From Sphingomonas desiccabilis (lineage in GTDB: Bacteria > Pseudomonadota > Alphaproteobacteria > Sphingomonadales > Sphingomonadaceae): a stretch of 64,000 bases of DNA. Positions 8,512 to 17,531 of this stretch are shown piece after piece (positions within the stretch are counted from its first letter, which is position 1; every line of letters begins with the position of its first letter). Under the pieces are notes generated by a model. The model saw only the letters and a program-made list of their open reading frames with translations. It searched no databases and was not told the origin of the DNA. The stretch is taken from assembly GCF_004135605.1 (NCBI RefSeq), contig NZ_SDPT01000002.1, positions 248,001 to 312,000 of the forward strand. Reading direction: 5' to 3'. The position numbers and the translations under genes are program-made.

Positions 8512-10361
8512 CGAAGTTCGAGCCCCTGCTGGGGCGGCGCCTCCATCGCCGGCACGAACCCGCGGCCCTGTGCCAGGCGCGCGTCGATCTCGGCCGCCAA
8601 TCCCTCGATGGTGGGCGTCTCGAAGAGGTCGCGCAGGGTCAACTCCACCCCAAACGCCTCCCGCGACTGGATCACCACCTGCGTGGCGAGCAGCGAGTGG
8701 CCTCCGATCAGGAAGAAGTCGTCATCGGCCGAGACGTCGTCGAGCTCGAGGATGTCGCAGACGATCTCGGCCACCGCCATTTCAGTCTCGGTCTGCGGCC
8801 TGCGCCCGGCGGGAGCAATCGGTTCCGGGGCAGGCAGGGCCTCCAGGTCGACCTTTCCGTTGCGGGTCATCGGCAGTGCCGCGAGCGGGACGAAATGGGC
8901 TGGAGCGTGGCTCCGGGGGAGGTGTCGCTCCACGAAGTTCCGCATTTCCTCGGCAGAGGGCAAGGACGCGAGGCCGGCGTCGCCTTCGCCCCGGCCGGGA
9001 ACGGGCGCCACATAGGCGATGAGCTGCCTTCCCGATACCGCGTGCTCGCGAACGGTCACCACGGCGGCACCGACGGAAGGGTGGCGCTGAAGGCAGACCG
9101 CCACCTCGTCGAGTTCGATCCTCACGCCGCGGATCTTGGTCTGGCTATCCGTGCGGCCGCAGAAGGCGAACTCGCCCGACGCGAGCCGTCGCGCCCGGTC
9201 TCCGGTGCGGTAGAGGCGCGCATTCGGGCGAATCGAGAAGGGGTCGGGCAGGAACTTCGCGGCGGTCAGCTGGGGCCGGTGGCGATAGCCGCGTCCGACG
9301 CAGCGCCCGCCGATCCAGATTTCGCCCTCTGCGCCGTCCGGCACGGGTTGCATGTCGTCGTCCAGCAGGTGGATGTCGGCCCCGTCGATAGGCGCGCCGA
9401 TCGTCGGCAACAGGTCGGGACCATCCGCGTCCGTCATCTCGCCGCGGACGGGAACCCGGCCCGACGTGACGGCAATGGTGCATTCGGACGGGCCGTAATT
9501 GTTCACGAATTCGAACGGGAGCGATGCGCGCGGAAAGGCGCGCAGCACGTCGCCGCCGGTGAGCATGAGACGAAGCGGAATGCCCTGCGGCCAGCTTGCG
9601 GAAAGAAGCTGCTCGGCAAGCGCCATGGGGATGGTCCCGATCGTGATCGCGCGCTCGATCAGCCAGCGCTGCAGCAGCTCGGCGGACGTGCGCGTCATCG
9701 GATCGACGATTTCGATCGACGCTCCGGAGGCGAGATACGGCCAGATCTCGGACTGGGCGGCATCGAAGGTGAGGCCCATCGCATAGCCCGCCCGGTCCTG
9801 CGACGTCACCGCAAAGGCACGGATCGTCCACTGCATGAAGTTGAGAAGGTTGTCGTGGGTGATCTCCACGCCGTTGGGCACGCCGGTGGTGCCAGAAGTG
9901 TAGACCACATAGGCGAGGTCGGCGCCTCCCCGGGCCGGCAGGTTGATGCCGCGTCCGAACTCCTCGTCGTCCAGGCGGATCTCGCCGGGTGCCACTTCGC
10001 CGTCCGCCTCCCTGGCGACGACCCCTGCGGCTCCGCTGTCGGCAATCATGAAGGCGCGGCGTTCCTCCGGATCGTCCGGGTCGATCACCAGGAATGCGCA
10101 TCCTGCCAGCAGGACGCCCAACAACGCGATGACCTGATCGGTGGAGCGGCGCATCCGCACGGCGACGACCGAGCCAGGCGGGATTCCGGCATACATGAGC
10201 CGTCGCGCGAGTGCCGTGGCCCTGCGTTCCAGCTGCCGATAGCTGATCTCTCCGCCGTCCTCGCGGATGGCGATCGAGCGCGGATAGGCGAGCGCGGCGG
10301 CGAGAACCTGGTCATGTACGCCGAAGCAAGGTTCCGGGTACGGCCGCGGGTGTTGCAGCAT
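8508..10361 (-). CDS. NRPS loading didomain A-PCP
   Basis: A 617-residue adenylation plus carrier protein. Adenylation motifs: YTSGTTGVPNG (A3, Asn where Lys is usual), LTFDAAQSE (A4), NNYGPSE (A5), GEIWIGGRCVGRGY (A6), YRTGDRAR (A7), KIRGVRIE (A8), NGKVDLEALP (A10, catalytic Lys present). The carrier follows with IGGHSLLATQ, the phosphopantetheine Ser, near residue 560. The hand-aligned specificity code is DASTLGNIA-K, resembling DAST-type codes of Tyr and beta-hydroxy-Tyr domains. A GGAGC ribosome site lies 8 bases before the ATG. It has no condensation domain, so it should load the first residue, present it to the coupled P450, and donate to the C domain at 1-3702. Didomain call secure, substrate tentative. 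Confidence 0.94.
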   Translation of the reverse strand: MLQHPRPYPEPCFGVHDQVLAAALAYPRSIAIREDGGEISYRQLERRATALARRLMYAGIPPGSVVAVRMRRSTDQVIALLGVLLAGCAFLVIDPDDPEERRAFMIADSGAAGVVAREADGEVAPGEIRLDDEEFGRGINLPARGGADLAYVVYTSGTTGVPNGVEITHDNLLNFMQWTIRAFAVTSQDRAGYAMGLTFDAAQSEIWPYLASGASIEIVDPMTRTSAELLQRWLIERAITIGTIPMALAEQLLSASWPQGIPLRLMLTGGDVLRAFPRASLPFEFVNNYGPSECTIAVTSGRVPVRGEMTDADGPDLLPTIGAPIDGADIHLLDDDMQPVPDGAEGEIWIGGRCVGRGYRHRPQLTAAKFLPDPFSIRPNARLYRTGDRARRLASGEFAFCGRTDSQTKIRGVRIELDEVAVCLQRHPSVGAAVVTVREHAVSGRQLIAYVAPVPGRGEGDAGLASLPSAEEMRNFVERHLPRSHAPAHFVPLAALPMTRNGKVDLEALPAPEPIAPAGRRPQTETEMAVAEIVCDILELDDVSADDDFFLIGGHSLLATQVVIQSREAFGVELTLRDLFETPTIEGLAAEIDARLAQGRGFVPAMEAPPQQGLELR

Positions 10362-10586
10362 GCGAATGCTCCATCTGATGCGTTACCAAGCTGCGCCCGG
10401 TCGGGCGGCCCGCCTCTCCGGCGCTTTGGGTCAGGACTTGCTATCAGCCGAAGAAGTCGCGGTAACGTCGTGCAATCTACCGACCGGGGGGATGCCGGCC
10501 ACGGCGCTCCGGCGCCCGGCGAGACGAGCGGCGCAGCGAGAGCCAAGTATGGCGCTGCGTCGGGATCGGTAGGACAGGCGGGTCGG
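10362..10586. other. Intergenic gap between purU and the A-PCP gene
   Basis: These 225 bases contain no credible gene. They hold the ribosome site of the A-PCP gene and a distant 7-bp inverted repeat, CGTTACC near 10383 and GGTAACG near 10461. The gap is larger than its neighbours on this strand and probably contains the A-PCP/P450 promoter, but no clear -35/-10 pair was recognised. Confidence 0.4.
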
Positions 10587-11444
10587 TCAGCTCTGGAAGA
10601 TGACGGTGCGGCTTCCGTTCACCAGCACCCTGCCTTCCAGATCCAGGCGAAGCGCCCGGGCGAGCACGCGTCGTTCGATGTCGCGCCCCTTGCGGATGAG
10701 CTCGGCCGGATCGTCCGCATGGGTGATCGGTGTCACGTCCTGGGCGATAATCGGGCCTTCATCCAGGTCGGCCGTCACATAATGGGCGGTGGCGCCGATC
10801 ATCTTCACGCCTCGAGCATGCGCCTGGTGGTAGGGGCGGGCGCCCTTGAAGCCGGGCAGGAAGCTGTGGTGGATGTTGATGCACCGTCCCGCCAGCGCCG
10901 CAGCCATCCGGTCGGAGAGGATCTGCATGTAGCGCGCGAGCACGACCAGATCGGCGCCCTCCGCCTCCGCGATGTGGAGAATGGCCTCCTCCTGCGCGTC
11001 GCGCGTGGCGGGGGTGACCGGAAGATGGTGGAATGGCAGGCCGTGCAGCATCCCGCCGCTGCCGCCGGGGTGGGGATGGTTGGAGACGATGGCGATCGGC
11101 TCCATGACGAGTTCGCCATCACGCCAGCGGTGGATCAGATCGATCAGGCAGTGATCGGTGCGGCTGGCCAGCAGCAGCACGCGCTTGGGCCGATCGCGAA
11201 GCGCAAGGTCGATCGTCATGTCGAATCGATCGACGCACTCGGCAAGCGTCCGCGCGATCTCGTCCCGGCTGCGCGCCTCTCCCTGGAAATCCACGCGCAT
11301 GAAGAAGCGATCGCTTTCGACATCCTCGAATTGCTGGGAATCGCGAATGTCGAAGCCCGCTGCCGCCAGCGACCGGGCGACGCAGGCGACGATCCCGGGG
11401 GCGTTGCGGCAGGTGATGCGTGCAACGGCGCGTTGGATGGTCAT
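10587..11444 (-). CDS. purU: Formyltetrahydrofolate deformylase
   Basis: A 285-residue two-domain enzyme that hydrolyses 10-formyl-THF to formate and THF. The N-terminal ACT domain (ITCRNAPGIVACVARSL) is followed by a formyltransferase fold with INIHHSFLPGF (catalytic Asn and His) and DLDEGPII (catalytic Asp); the length is normal. The ACT domain separates it from sugar N-formyltransferases, which lack one. It starts 16 bases after the stop of the beta-barrel gene, so it is probably the last gene of the exopolysaccharide minus-strand transcript. It is a housekeeping enzyme in unusual company, and a direct link to the peptide or polysaccharide is not evident. Confidence 0.93.
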   Translation of the reverse strand: MTIQRAVARITCRNAPGIVACVARSLAAAGFDIRDSQQFEDVESDRFFMRVDFQGEARSRDEIARTLAECVDRFDMTIDLALRDRPKRVLLLASRTDHCLIDLIHRWRDGELVMEPIAIVSNHPHPGGSGGMLHGLPFHHLPVTPATRDAQEEAILHIAEAEGADLVVLARYMQILSDRMAAALAGRCINIHHSFLPGFKGARPYHQAHARGVKMIGATAHYVTADLDEGPIIAQDVTPITHADDPAELIRKGRDIERRVLARALRLDLEGRVLVNGSRTVIFQS

Positions 11445-11460
11445 GGTCGGCCTCGCGGCC

Positions 11461-12735
11461 TCACCGCTGGAAGCGCAGGTTCAGCATGAGGCGATCGTCG
11501 CGGAAATCGCGGAGCCGATCGGATCCGGACGAATGCTGCGCCAGATGCTCGAACCGGAGGTCGTAGACCAGGTTGCGCCCCATGCGATAGCGGACGGAAG
11601 CGGCATAGAGCGGCCGCCGGGCGCGCTCGCCGGTCCCCTGGAACTTGTCCCAGCTATAGCCTGCCTCCGCCGAGACGATGACGCTGCGGAGCAGTTCGTA
11701 ATCGGCGCGCGCGTTGAAGTCGGTTCGCAGATAGGCGGGCGCATCATTCTGCGCCGAGTCCTCGATCCTTCGCCCGCCCTCGACGGTCACGGTCAGGACG
11801 GGCTTGAGGAACCACTCGATCTTCCCGCGCCCGCTCAGGCCTTTGGCCGCCCAGCTGTTGTACGGCCCCTCCTGCTGCAGATACCCCGCCTGCACGTGGC
11901 CGCGGAGCTGACGCGTGATTTCGAAGTCGGCCCCGGCTTCGAGGGTGAAGCCGGACGAATCCCGATCGAGCGAGGTCGGTACCGAATCGTCGTAGGACCG
12001 GCTGTTGACGCTGGCAGATACGTACAGCGCGAGCTGGGGACTGAGCGCCAGGTCGACCCGCCCGAGCGCGGAAAGAACGTCGCGGTTGCGGTAGTCCTGC
12101 GGGAGCGGCGCGCCGCCGATCGTCCGGGCATCGTCGAACCGGTACCGGTGCCAGTCGAATCCCGCGCGGGCGGTGACCTTGCCGAACGGAACCTCGCCGA
12201 TCACCGTGGCCCCGGTCTGGTGGAAGCGGATCGGCCGGTCCGCGGCGCCGGGCGCGTCGACCTCCCGGCGGGATTGGGTGAGCTTGGCGGTGTCGACTGA
12301 CACCTCCAGATAGCCGCGCTCCAGGTCGAGCCGTCCGGCTGCGCTCAGTCGATAATCCGTCGTGCTCTCGCTTCCCTCCTGCAGATACTGCCGGCGGAAC
12401 AGCGAGGCGCTGGCATTCAGCGCGTTGCGGGACCAGTCGCTTCGCGCGGACAGGTTGACGCCCGCCGTCACGATCGCGTCCGAGACCGCGTTGCGATCGA
12501 GCGCATAGATGTTGCTGTCATACTGCAAGCCGAGGTCGGCGGAGGATTCCAGGATCAGGGTGCCGACGGGAACACCGAGCGGATCCAGCTCGGGATGCGG
12601 CCGCTCGACGACCGCAAGATCCGGGTCCCGCTGCCGATCCTCGAAGCGTCGCTCCTGCAGCGCTTGTGCGCTCGCGAGTCCCGGCCAGACGCCCAGGCAC
12701 AGGAGGAAGGCGGCACGACGGCGACGGGCACCCAC
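11461..12735 (-). CDS. Outer-membrane beta-barrel protein of the exopolysaccharide locus (BBP2-like)
   Basis: A 424-residue secreted protein starting at GTG 12735. A basic, hydrophobic signal peptide ends near GLASAQA. The rest is alternating amphipathic strands rich in Tyr/Arg/Ser, with LGLQYDSNIYALDRN at the beginning of the barrel and a terminal aromatic-containing strand (LMLNLRFQR). This layout matches the putative beta-barrel porin 2 proteins found in many EPS clusters, where they are thought to form or assist the outer-membrane exit. It begins one base after the sugar transferase stop, hence an operon. No Wza/GumB-type polysaccharide export lipoprotein is encoded in the window. Confidence 0.8.
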   Translation of the reverse strand: MGARRRRAAFLLCLGVWPGLASAQALQERRFEDRQRDPDLAVVERPHPELDPLGVPVGTLILESSADLGLQYDSNIYALDRNAVSDAIVTAGVNLSARSDWSRNALNASASLFRRQYLQEGSESTTDYRLSAAGRLDLERGYLEVSVDTAKLTQSRREVDAPGAADRPIRFHQTGATVIGEVPFGKVTARAGFDWHRYRFDDARTIGGAPLPQDYRNRDVLSALGRVDLALSPQLALYVSASVNSRSYDDSVPTSLDRDSSGFTLEAGADFEITRQLRGHVQAGYLQQEGPYNSWAAKGLSGRGKIEWFLKPVLTVTVEGGRRIEDSAQNDAPAYLRTDFNARADYELLRSVIVSAEAGYSWDKFQGTGERARRPLYAASVRYRMGRNLVYDLRFEHLAQHSSGSDRLRDFRDDRLMLNLRFQR

Positions 12736-12736
12736 G

Positions 12737-13423
12737 TCAGCGCGCGCCCTGGCGGAGGAGGACCGCGACCGGCGTGCTCAGAAGGATCCGCAGGTCCGCG
12801 CCGAGCGACCAGTGCCGTGCATAGGCCGCATCCAGTCGCACCCGTTCGGCATAGGACAGGTTGTTGCGCCCGCTGACCTGCCACAGGCCGGTGATGCCGG
12901 GCGTCATCTGCAGGTAATGGCGGGCACTGGTGCCATAGCGCGACAGTTCCTCCTGCGTGACCGGTCGCGGCCCGACCAGGCTCATCTCCCCGCGAAGGAC
13001 GTTGATGAGCTGCGGCAGCTCATCCAGGCTGGTCTTGCGAAGCAGCGTGCCGATGGGCGAGACGCGCGGGTCCCGGTCCAATTTGCGGGTGCGGGACCAT
13101 TCCGCTGCGAGTGCAGGATCGTTCGCCAGCAGCATCGCGAGCCGCTGGTCTGCGTCCAGGTACATGGTCCGGAATTTCAGGCAACGGAAGCGCCTCCCGT
13201 TCCTGCCCACCCGCGAATGGCCGTAGAAGATGCCGCCGGGGCCGCTGCCCTGGATGAGCAGCGCCACGACGACCAGGACCGGCAGCAGGGCCAGCAGGGC
13301 GCATGCTGCGACCGTGAGGTCGCCGATCCGCTTGATCGCCAGCTTGATCGCCGTGGTCAGGGCGTTCCGGCGATCGGACGCGACGCGGACGAACAGATCC
13401 GTGATGGCACCACGCCCGTGCAT
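12737..13423 (-). CDS. Undecaprenyl-phosphate sugar-1-phosphate transferase (bacterial sugar transferase family)
   Basis: A 228-residue initiating transferase that should move a hexose-1-phosphate from a nucleotide sugar to undecaprenyl phosphate at the inner membrane. It has one hydrophobic hairpin (LTVAACALLALLPVLVVVALL), then FRCLKFRTM, the family signatures KTSLDELPQLINVLRGEMSLVGPRP split over the core, and MTPGITGLWQVSGR. It is the short form without the N-terminal multi-TM half of WbaP/WcaJ. Upstream in-frame ATGs reach 13552, but the ATG at 13423 is preceded by AAAGGGGGAACT and begins just before the domain, so it is chosen. First gene of the minus-strand EPS transcript. Confidence 0.9.
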   Translation of the reverse strand: MHGRGAITDLFVRVASDRRNALTTAIKLAIKRIGDLTVAACALLALLPVLVVVALLIQGSGPGGIFYGHSRVGRNGRRFRCLKFRTMYLDADQRLAMLLANDPALAAEWSRTRKLDRDPRVSPIGTLLRKTSLDELPQLINVLRGEMSLVGPRPVTQEELSRYGTSARHYLQMTPGITGLWQVSGRNNLSYAERVRLDAAYARHWSLGADLRILLSTPVAVLLRQGAR

Positions 13424-13479
13424 AGTTCCCCCTTTGTCGATGCCAGTGTTTGTACCGATTGCCCGGTCGGTGCGCGCGT

Positions 13480-13498
13480 GGTCACGTAAGACGTGGCC
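13480..13498. promoter_or_regulatory. Dyad in the divergent promoter of the exopolysaccharide locus
   Basis: GGTCACGT-AAG-ACGTGGCC is a near-perfect inverted repeat (7 of 8 positions) midway between the divergent starts at 13423 and 13601, well placed to regulate both arms of the locus. A second weaker dyad, ACCGA/TCGGT, lies at about 13454-13471. The cognate regulator is unknown. Confidence 0.35.
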
Positions 13499-13600
13499 GA
13501 CTTCGCGCGATCCTTCATCTTCGAGCATGCGTACCCGGAAAGGACGCATCATGCGTAGCCGCGAAAATACCTATGAAAACTCTTTCCGGACGAGGTCCCG

Positions 13601-15304
13601 ATGATCCTGGACTTGCGGCATGATGTCCTTCCCGCGGCGATGGGCGTTCCGATCGTCATCGTCGGAGGAGGGCCTGCGGGCATCACCCTGGCGCTCCAGC
13701 TCGAGAAGCGCGGCGTTCCGTCGCTCCTGCTGGAGGCGGGATCGACCCGCATCGATGCAGCGGGCCAGGACTTCTACCGGGCCGCCTCGATCCGTCCGGA
13801 GGACCATGGGCCCGTCCACCGCTATCGCCATCGGGTCCTGGGCGGGACGTCTGCGGTCTGGGGCGGGCGGTGCATCCCCTTCGACCCGATCGACTTTGAG
13901 GAGCGCCCCTGGCTTTCCGATGCCCGCTGGCCGATCCGCTACGAGGAACTTGCCGGCTATTACCCCGAGGCCGTGGCAATGTGCCGAGCGGGATCGCCTC
14001 ACTTCACGGCCGACCTGGCCGTCACCGACGCGGCCGGTGCGGGCATGTTCGATATGTGCGACCCGGACCTGGTGGCGGACCGGATCGAGCGCTTCAGCGA
14101 ACCGACGCACTTCGGGCGGTTCTACCAGGAACGGCTCCGGCAGAGCAGGGCTGCGGTGGTCCTTTTGAACGCCCCCGTTCTGCGCGTCGTGGCGCATCCC
14201 TCCGGACGGGCGGTGAAGGGCGTCGTCATCGCCGCGCCCGACGGGCGGCGGATCGAGGTCGGGGCGCGTGCGGTCGTGGTCGCATCCGGAGCGCTGGAAA
14301 CCGCCCGGCTGCTGCTTTCGTCCACGGACCAGAAATCCTGCGGCCTCGGCAATGAGCGGGACCTCGTCGGGCGCTTCTACCAGTCGCATCTGGAAGGCCA
14401 TGTCGGTGAATTGAGGGTCCCGCCGGGGGCTTCGAGCCGGATGGACTATTTCCGCGACGGCGACGGCATCTACTGCCGCCGGTACCTCTGGCTCTCTCCC
14501 GAGGCGCAGCGGCGGGAGCGGCTTGCCGGCCTGGTGCTGCGGCCGACCCATCCCAAGGTCGCCGATCCGGCCCATGGCAATCCGGTGTTGTCCGCAATGT
14601 TCCTGGTGAAGGGCATGCTGCTGCCGGAATATGCGCGCGGCATGAACTCGACCGACTCGGCCGAGGCGCGGCGGGTGGGCAAGGGCGTGCCGCTGCACCT
14701 GCGCCACCTCGGAAACGTCCTGCGGGGCTCGCCCGGCCTTGCGAGGTTCGCCACGGACTGGACGCGCCGCCGGGTCCTGGCGCGGAGGAAGCTGCCCTCG
14801 GTGTTCCTGGCGGATCGCGACGGCCGCTACCCGATCGACGTCAACGCGGAGCAGGAGCCGGACCGCGACAGCCGCGTACTGCTGGGGGAGGCCCGGGATT
14901 CGCTCGGCCAGCAGCGGCTGGTGATCGACTGGCGCACCAGCGAGGCCGACCTGGCGCGGGTCGCGCGCGGCCTCGCAGTGGCGGACCGAGCACTGCGCCG
15001 GGCGGGTGCTGCGCGCATCCTGCTGCCGGATCCCGAAGAGGCGGTCGCACGGCTGACCCGCGTCGGCGGGCACCATGTGGGCACGGCGCGCATGGCCGAG
15101 TCGCCCGCCTCGGGGGTGGTCGACGGGCATGGAGAGGCGTTCGACGTGGCCGGCCTCCATGTGCTCGGTGCGGCGGCCTTCCCAACCTCCGGCTTCGCCA
15201 ATCCCACGCTGACGATCGTGGCTCTGGCGGTGCGAATGGCCGACCGTCTCGCCGGACGAATGGCCAATTTCCGCATGGGCCGAGCCGTGAATCGCGCTGC
15301 CTAG
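13601..15304 (+). CDS. GMC-type FAD-dependent oxidoreductase
   Basis: A 567-residue flavoprotein. The ADP-binding fold VIVGGGPAGITLALQLEKRG lies near residues 17-36, followed by GGTSAVWGGRC (flavin contact), a central AVVVASGALETARLLL, and the C-terminal block VGGHHVGTARMAES with the catalytic His and ASGVVDGHGEAFDV. These are GMC-family features, though the length and the central region differ from choline dehydrogenase. GAGG precedes the ATG at 13601; ATG 13640 (MGVPIVIVGG) is an alternative. As first gene of the plus-strand EPS arm it may oxidise a sugar, lipid-linked intermediate or polymer end, but no substrate can be inferred. Confidence 0.8.
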   Translation: MILDLRHDVLPAAMGVPIVIVGGGPAGITLALQLEKRGVPSLLLEAGSTRIDAAGQDFYRAASIRPEDHGPVHRYRHRVLGGTSAVWGGRCIPFDPIDFEERPWLSDARWPIRYEELAGYYPEAVAMCRAGSPHFTADLAVTDAAGAGMFDMCDPDLVADRIERFSEPTHFGRFYQERLRQSRAAVVLLNAPVLRVVAHPSGRAVKGVVIAAPDGRRIEVGARAVVVASGALETARLLLSSTDQKSCGLGNERDLVGRFYQSHLEGHVGELRVPPGASSRMDYFRDGDGIYCRRYLWLSPEAQRRERLAGLVLRPTHPKVADPAHGNPVLSAMFLVKGMLLPEYARGMNSTDSAEARRVGKGVPLHLRHLGNVLRGSPGLARFATDWTRRRVLARRKLPSVFLADRDGRYPIDVNAEQEPDRDSRVLLGEARDSLGQQRLVIDWRTSEADLARVARGLAVADRALRRAGAARILLPDPEEAVARLTRVGGHHVGTARMAESPASGVVDGHGEAFDVAGLHVLGAAAFPTSGFANPTLTIVALAVRMADRLAGRMANFRMGRAVNRAA

Positions 15305-15385
15305 GGATTTTGCACGACTGATTGAGGAGCGACCTTTTCTCTACGCTGGCCGCGCTTGGACACGGTGATGACGAGAGGCGGGGTC

Positions 15386-17527
15386 ATGATGAACGGGTTC
15401 ACCAGGCTGCGGAGTCCGCGTGATGTGCTGGGCCTGTTCGTCAGGCGATTGTGGCTGTTCCTGATCGTCTCCGGACTAACGGCATTGGCGATGGGGGCGT
15501 TCATCGCCACGCGCGTGCCGCGGTATGAGTCCACCGCGCAGATTGAGATCGACGTGCACCGGCAATCGCCCATGGCTCCCGCCGTCGCGCTGCCGGAAAA
15601 GAGCGACCAGGGGATCGTGGGCACCCAGATGAAGCGGATCGCTTCCCGCACGATCGCCGCGCGCGTGGTCGACCAGCTCGGATTGAGCCATGATCCGGAA
15701 TGGTCGCCCGAGCCGGGCCGGCTCGCCCAATGGATTGCGCCAACGCCGCTGGTTCCCGAGGAAACGCGGCGCAGGCGCGCCATCGACACCCTCATGGCGG
15801 CCATGACGGTGGAGCGCGACGAGGTCGCGCCGGTGGTCTCGGTCCGCGTCGCGTCGGGAGACCCCAAGCGCGCCGCCGACATCGTGAATGCGGTTGCCGA
15901 CGCCTATCTCGAGGAAGCCTCGGAAGCCGGGCGCGCTGCCGCGGCGGGCGAAGCGGGGGTTCTCCGGCGTCAACTCGATCGGCTCGCGTCGGAGGTGACC
16001 AGCGCCGATGCCGCGCTGGCCGATTACCGCGCCTCGCATGGGCTCACGGCGCTGTCGGCGACGACCGGGGGAGCGGTGGAGCAGCAGGCAGCGGCGCTGG
16101 CCGGCCAGCTCGCCGCCGTCCAGTCGGAATCGGCCGCGCAGCAGGCACGGGCCACGGTCGCATCCGGCATGATCGCTGCCGGACGGGGCGACGGCTTCGC
16201 CGAGGTCGTCCAGTCGCCGGCCATGACTCAGCTGCGCCAGCAGCAGGGAGCGACCGCCGCGCAACTGGCAGAGGCGCGTGTCCGCTATGGCCCGGATCAC
16301 CCGCGGGTACGGCGCGTCGCCGCGCAGGCGGCCGACATCGATCAGGCGATCCGTGACGAGCAGGCGCGGATCGCAGGCAGCGTCCAGGGCTCCGCGCAAG
16401 CGTCCGCCCAGGCCGTCGGAGCGGTCGCCGCCCAGCTGGCAGCCGTCCGGGGCAAGCAAGCGGGCCAGACGATGGCGCAGGTGGGGGCGGATCGGCTTGC
16501 GCGGATCGCCGATGCCAAGCGTACCACCTATGTCCAGCTGGCGCAGTCGGCGGCACGGTCGAGCCAGGAGGGGGCGCTCACCTCGCTGCCGGGTACCGTC
16601 ATCACGCGCGGGATCCCGGCGATGCAGCCGACCTATCCCAGAACCGAGCTGCTGGTGCTGCTGGCGCTTCTGGCATCCCCGGCCATGGGCGTGATCGCAG
16701 TGCTTGGCGTGGAGGCGTTCGACACGCGGGTACGGGGACCAAGGGAGCTGATCGCCCTGCCGGGCGCGGGTCACGTGTCCGCGGTTTCCAAGGTGAGCGG
16801 CAAGGTGCTCAAGCAGATCGACCGGCGGGCGAAGCCCTGGGACTATGTACTCGCCAAGCCGATGTCCTCCTTTGCGGAGTCGGTGCGGGCAGTCCGCAGG
16901 CGCCTCGCCTTCTGCCGCGCGGGGCGGGGGAGCCTGGTGGTCAGCATCACCTCGTCCGTGCCGCACGAGGGCAAGTCCACGCTGTCGGCAAGTCTCGCGC
17001 GCACCATGGCGCTGGCCGGCGACCGAGTGCTGCTGATCGATTGCGACCTGCGCCGCAACGGACTTGCGGACCTGCTTCCGGACGCCCTGGAGGCCGGACT
17101 GGCCGAAGTGCTGGAAGGCAGCGTGGAGCTGGACGAGGCGGTGGTGCGGGATGCGGCCCCGGGCCTCGATGTCCTGCCGCTAGCAGGCCCCCGGTTCACG
17201 CCGCAGGACGTGTTCGGGGACGGCCGCATGGCGCGGCTGATGGCGCGCCTGCGCGAGGACTATGAATATGTCATCCTGGATGCCCCTCCGGTGCTGATGA
17301 TCGACGATGCGGTCACCCTCGCGCGCTTGTCGGACGCCGTGTTGCTCGCGATCCGGTGGGGCTCGACGCGCCTGGAGACGATCTCGGCCGCGATGGAGCG
17401 TCTTCGGGAAGCGGGGGATCAGCCGATCGAACTCGTCATGACCGCCGTGGAGCCGCGGGCCAGCTTCTCCTCCTACAGGGAACCCCATTACTATTTGTCG
17501 GCGGCGTCCGGCTACCACGTGAACTGA
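15386..17527 (+). CDS. Polysaccharide co-polymerase/tyrosine autokinase (Wzz-BY-kinase fusion)
   Basis: A protein of about 713 residues controlling EPS chain length and export. N-terminal Wzz domain with one TM (LWLFLIVSGLTALAMGAFIA), a long Ala/Gln-rich periplasmic coiled coil (about residues 170-390), a second TM (LLVLLALLASPAMGVIAVLG), then a cytoplasmic BY-kinase: Walker A SVPHEGKSTLSASLA, A' VLLIDCDLRRN, Walker B YVILDAPPVLM. The tail SYREPHYYLSAASGYHVN supplies the Tyr cluster that becomes autophosphorylated. AGAGGCGGGG lies just before the ATG pair at 15386/15389, favouring these over the in-frame TTG 15356. The flippase gene begins 4 bases after the stop. Confidence 0.93.
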   Translation: MMNGFTRLRSPRDVLGLFVRRLWLFLIVSGLTALAMGAFIATRVPRYESTAQIEIDVHRQSPMAPAVALPEKSDQGIVGTQMKRIASRTIAARVVDQLGLSHDPEWSPEPGRLAQWIAPTPLVPEETRRRRAIDTLMAAMTVERDEVAPVVSVRVASGDPKRAADIVNAVADAYLEEASEAGRAAAAGEAGVLRRQLDRLASEVTSADAALADYRASHGLTALSATTGGAVEQQAAALAGQLAAVQSESAAQQARATVASGMIAAGRGDGFAEVVQSPAMTQLRQQQGATAAQLAEARVRYGPDHPRVRRVAAQAADIDQAIRDEQARIAGSVQGSAQASAQAVGAVAAQLAAVRGKQAGQTMAQVGADRLARIADAKRTTYVQLAQSAARSSQEGALTSLPGTVITRGIPAMQPTYPRTELLVLLALLASPAMGVIAVLGVEAFDTRVRGPRELIALPGAGHVSAVSKVSGKVLKQIDRRAKPWDYVLAKPMSSFAESVRAVRRRLAFCRAGRGSLVVSITSSVPHEGKSTLSASLARTMALAGDRVLLIDCDLRRNGLADLLPDALEAGLAEVLEGSVELDEAVVRDAAPGLDVLPLAGPRFTPQDVFGDGRMARLMARLREDYEYVILDAPPVLMIDDAVTLARLSDAVLLAIRWGSTRLETISAAMERLREAGDQPIELVMTAVEPRASFSSYREPHYYLSAASGYHVN

Positions 17528-17531
17528 CGCC

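Noticed and set aside
10587..11444. Sugar N-formyltransferase of the polysaccharide locus
   Set aside because: The protein has the N-terminal ACT domain and the ordering of PurU, which sugar formyltransferases lack.
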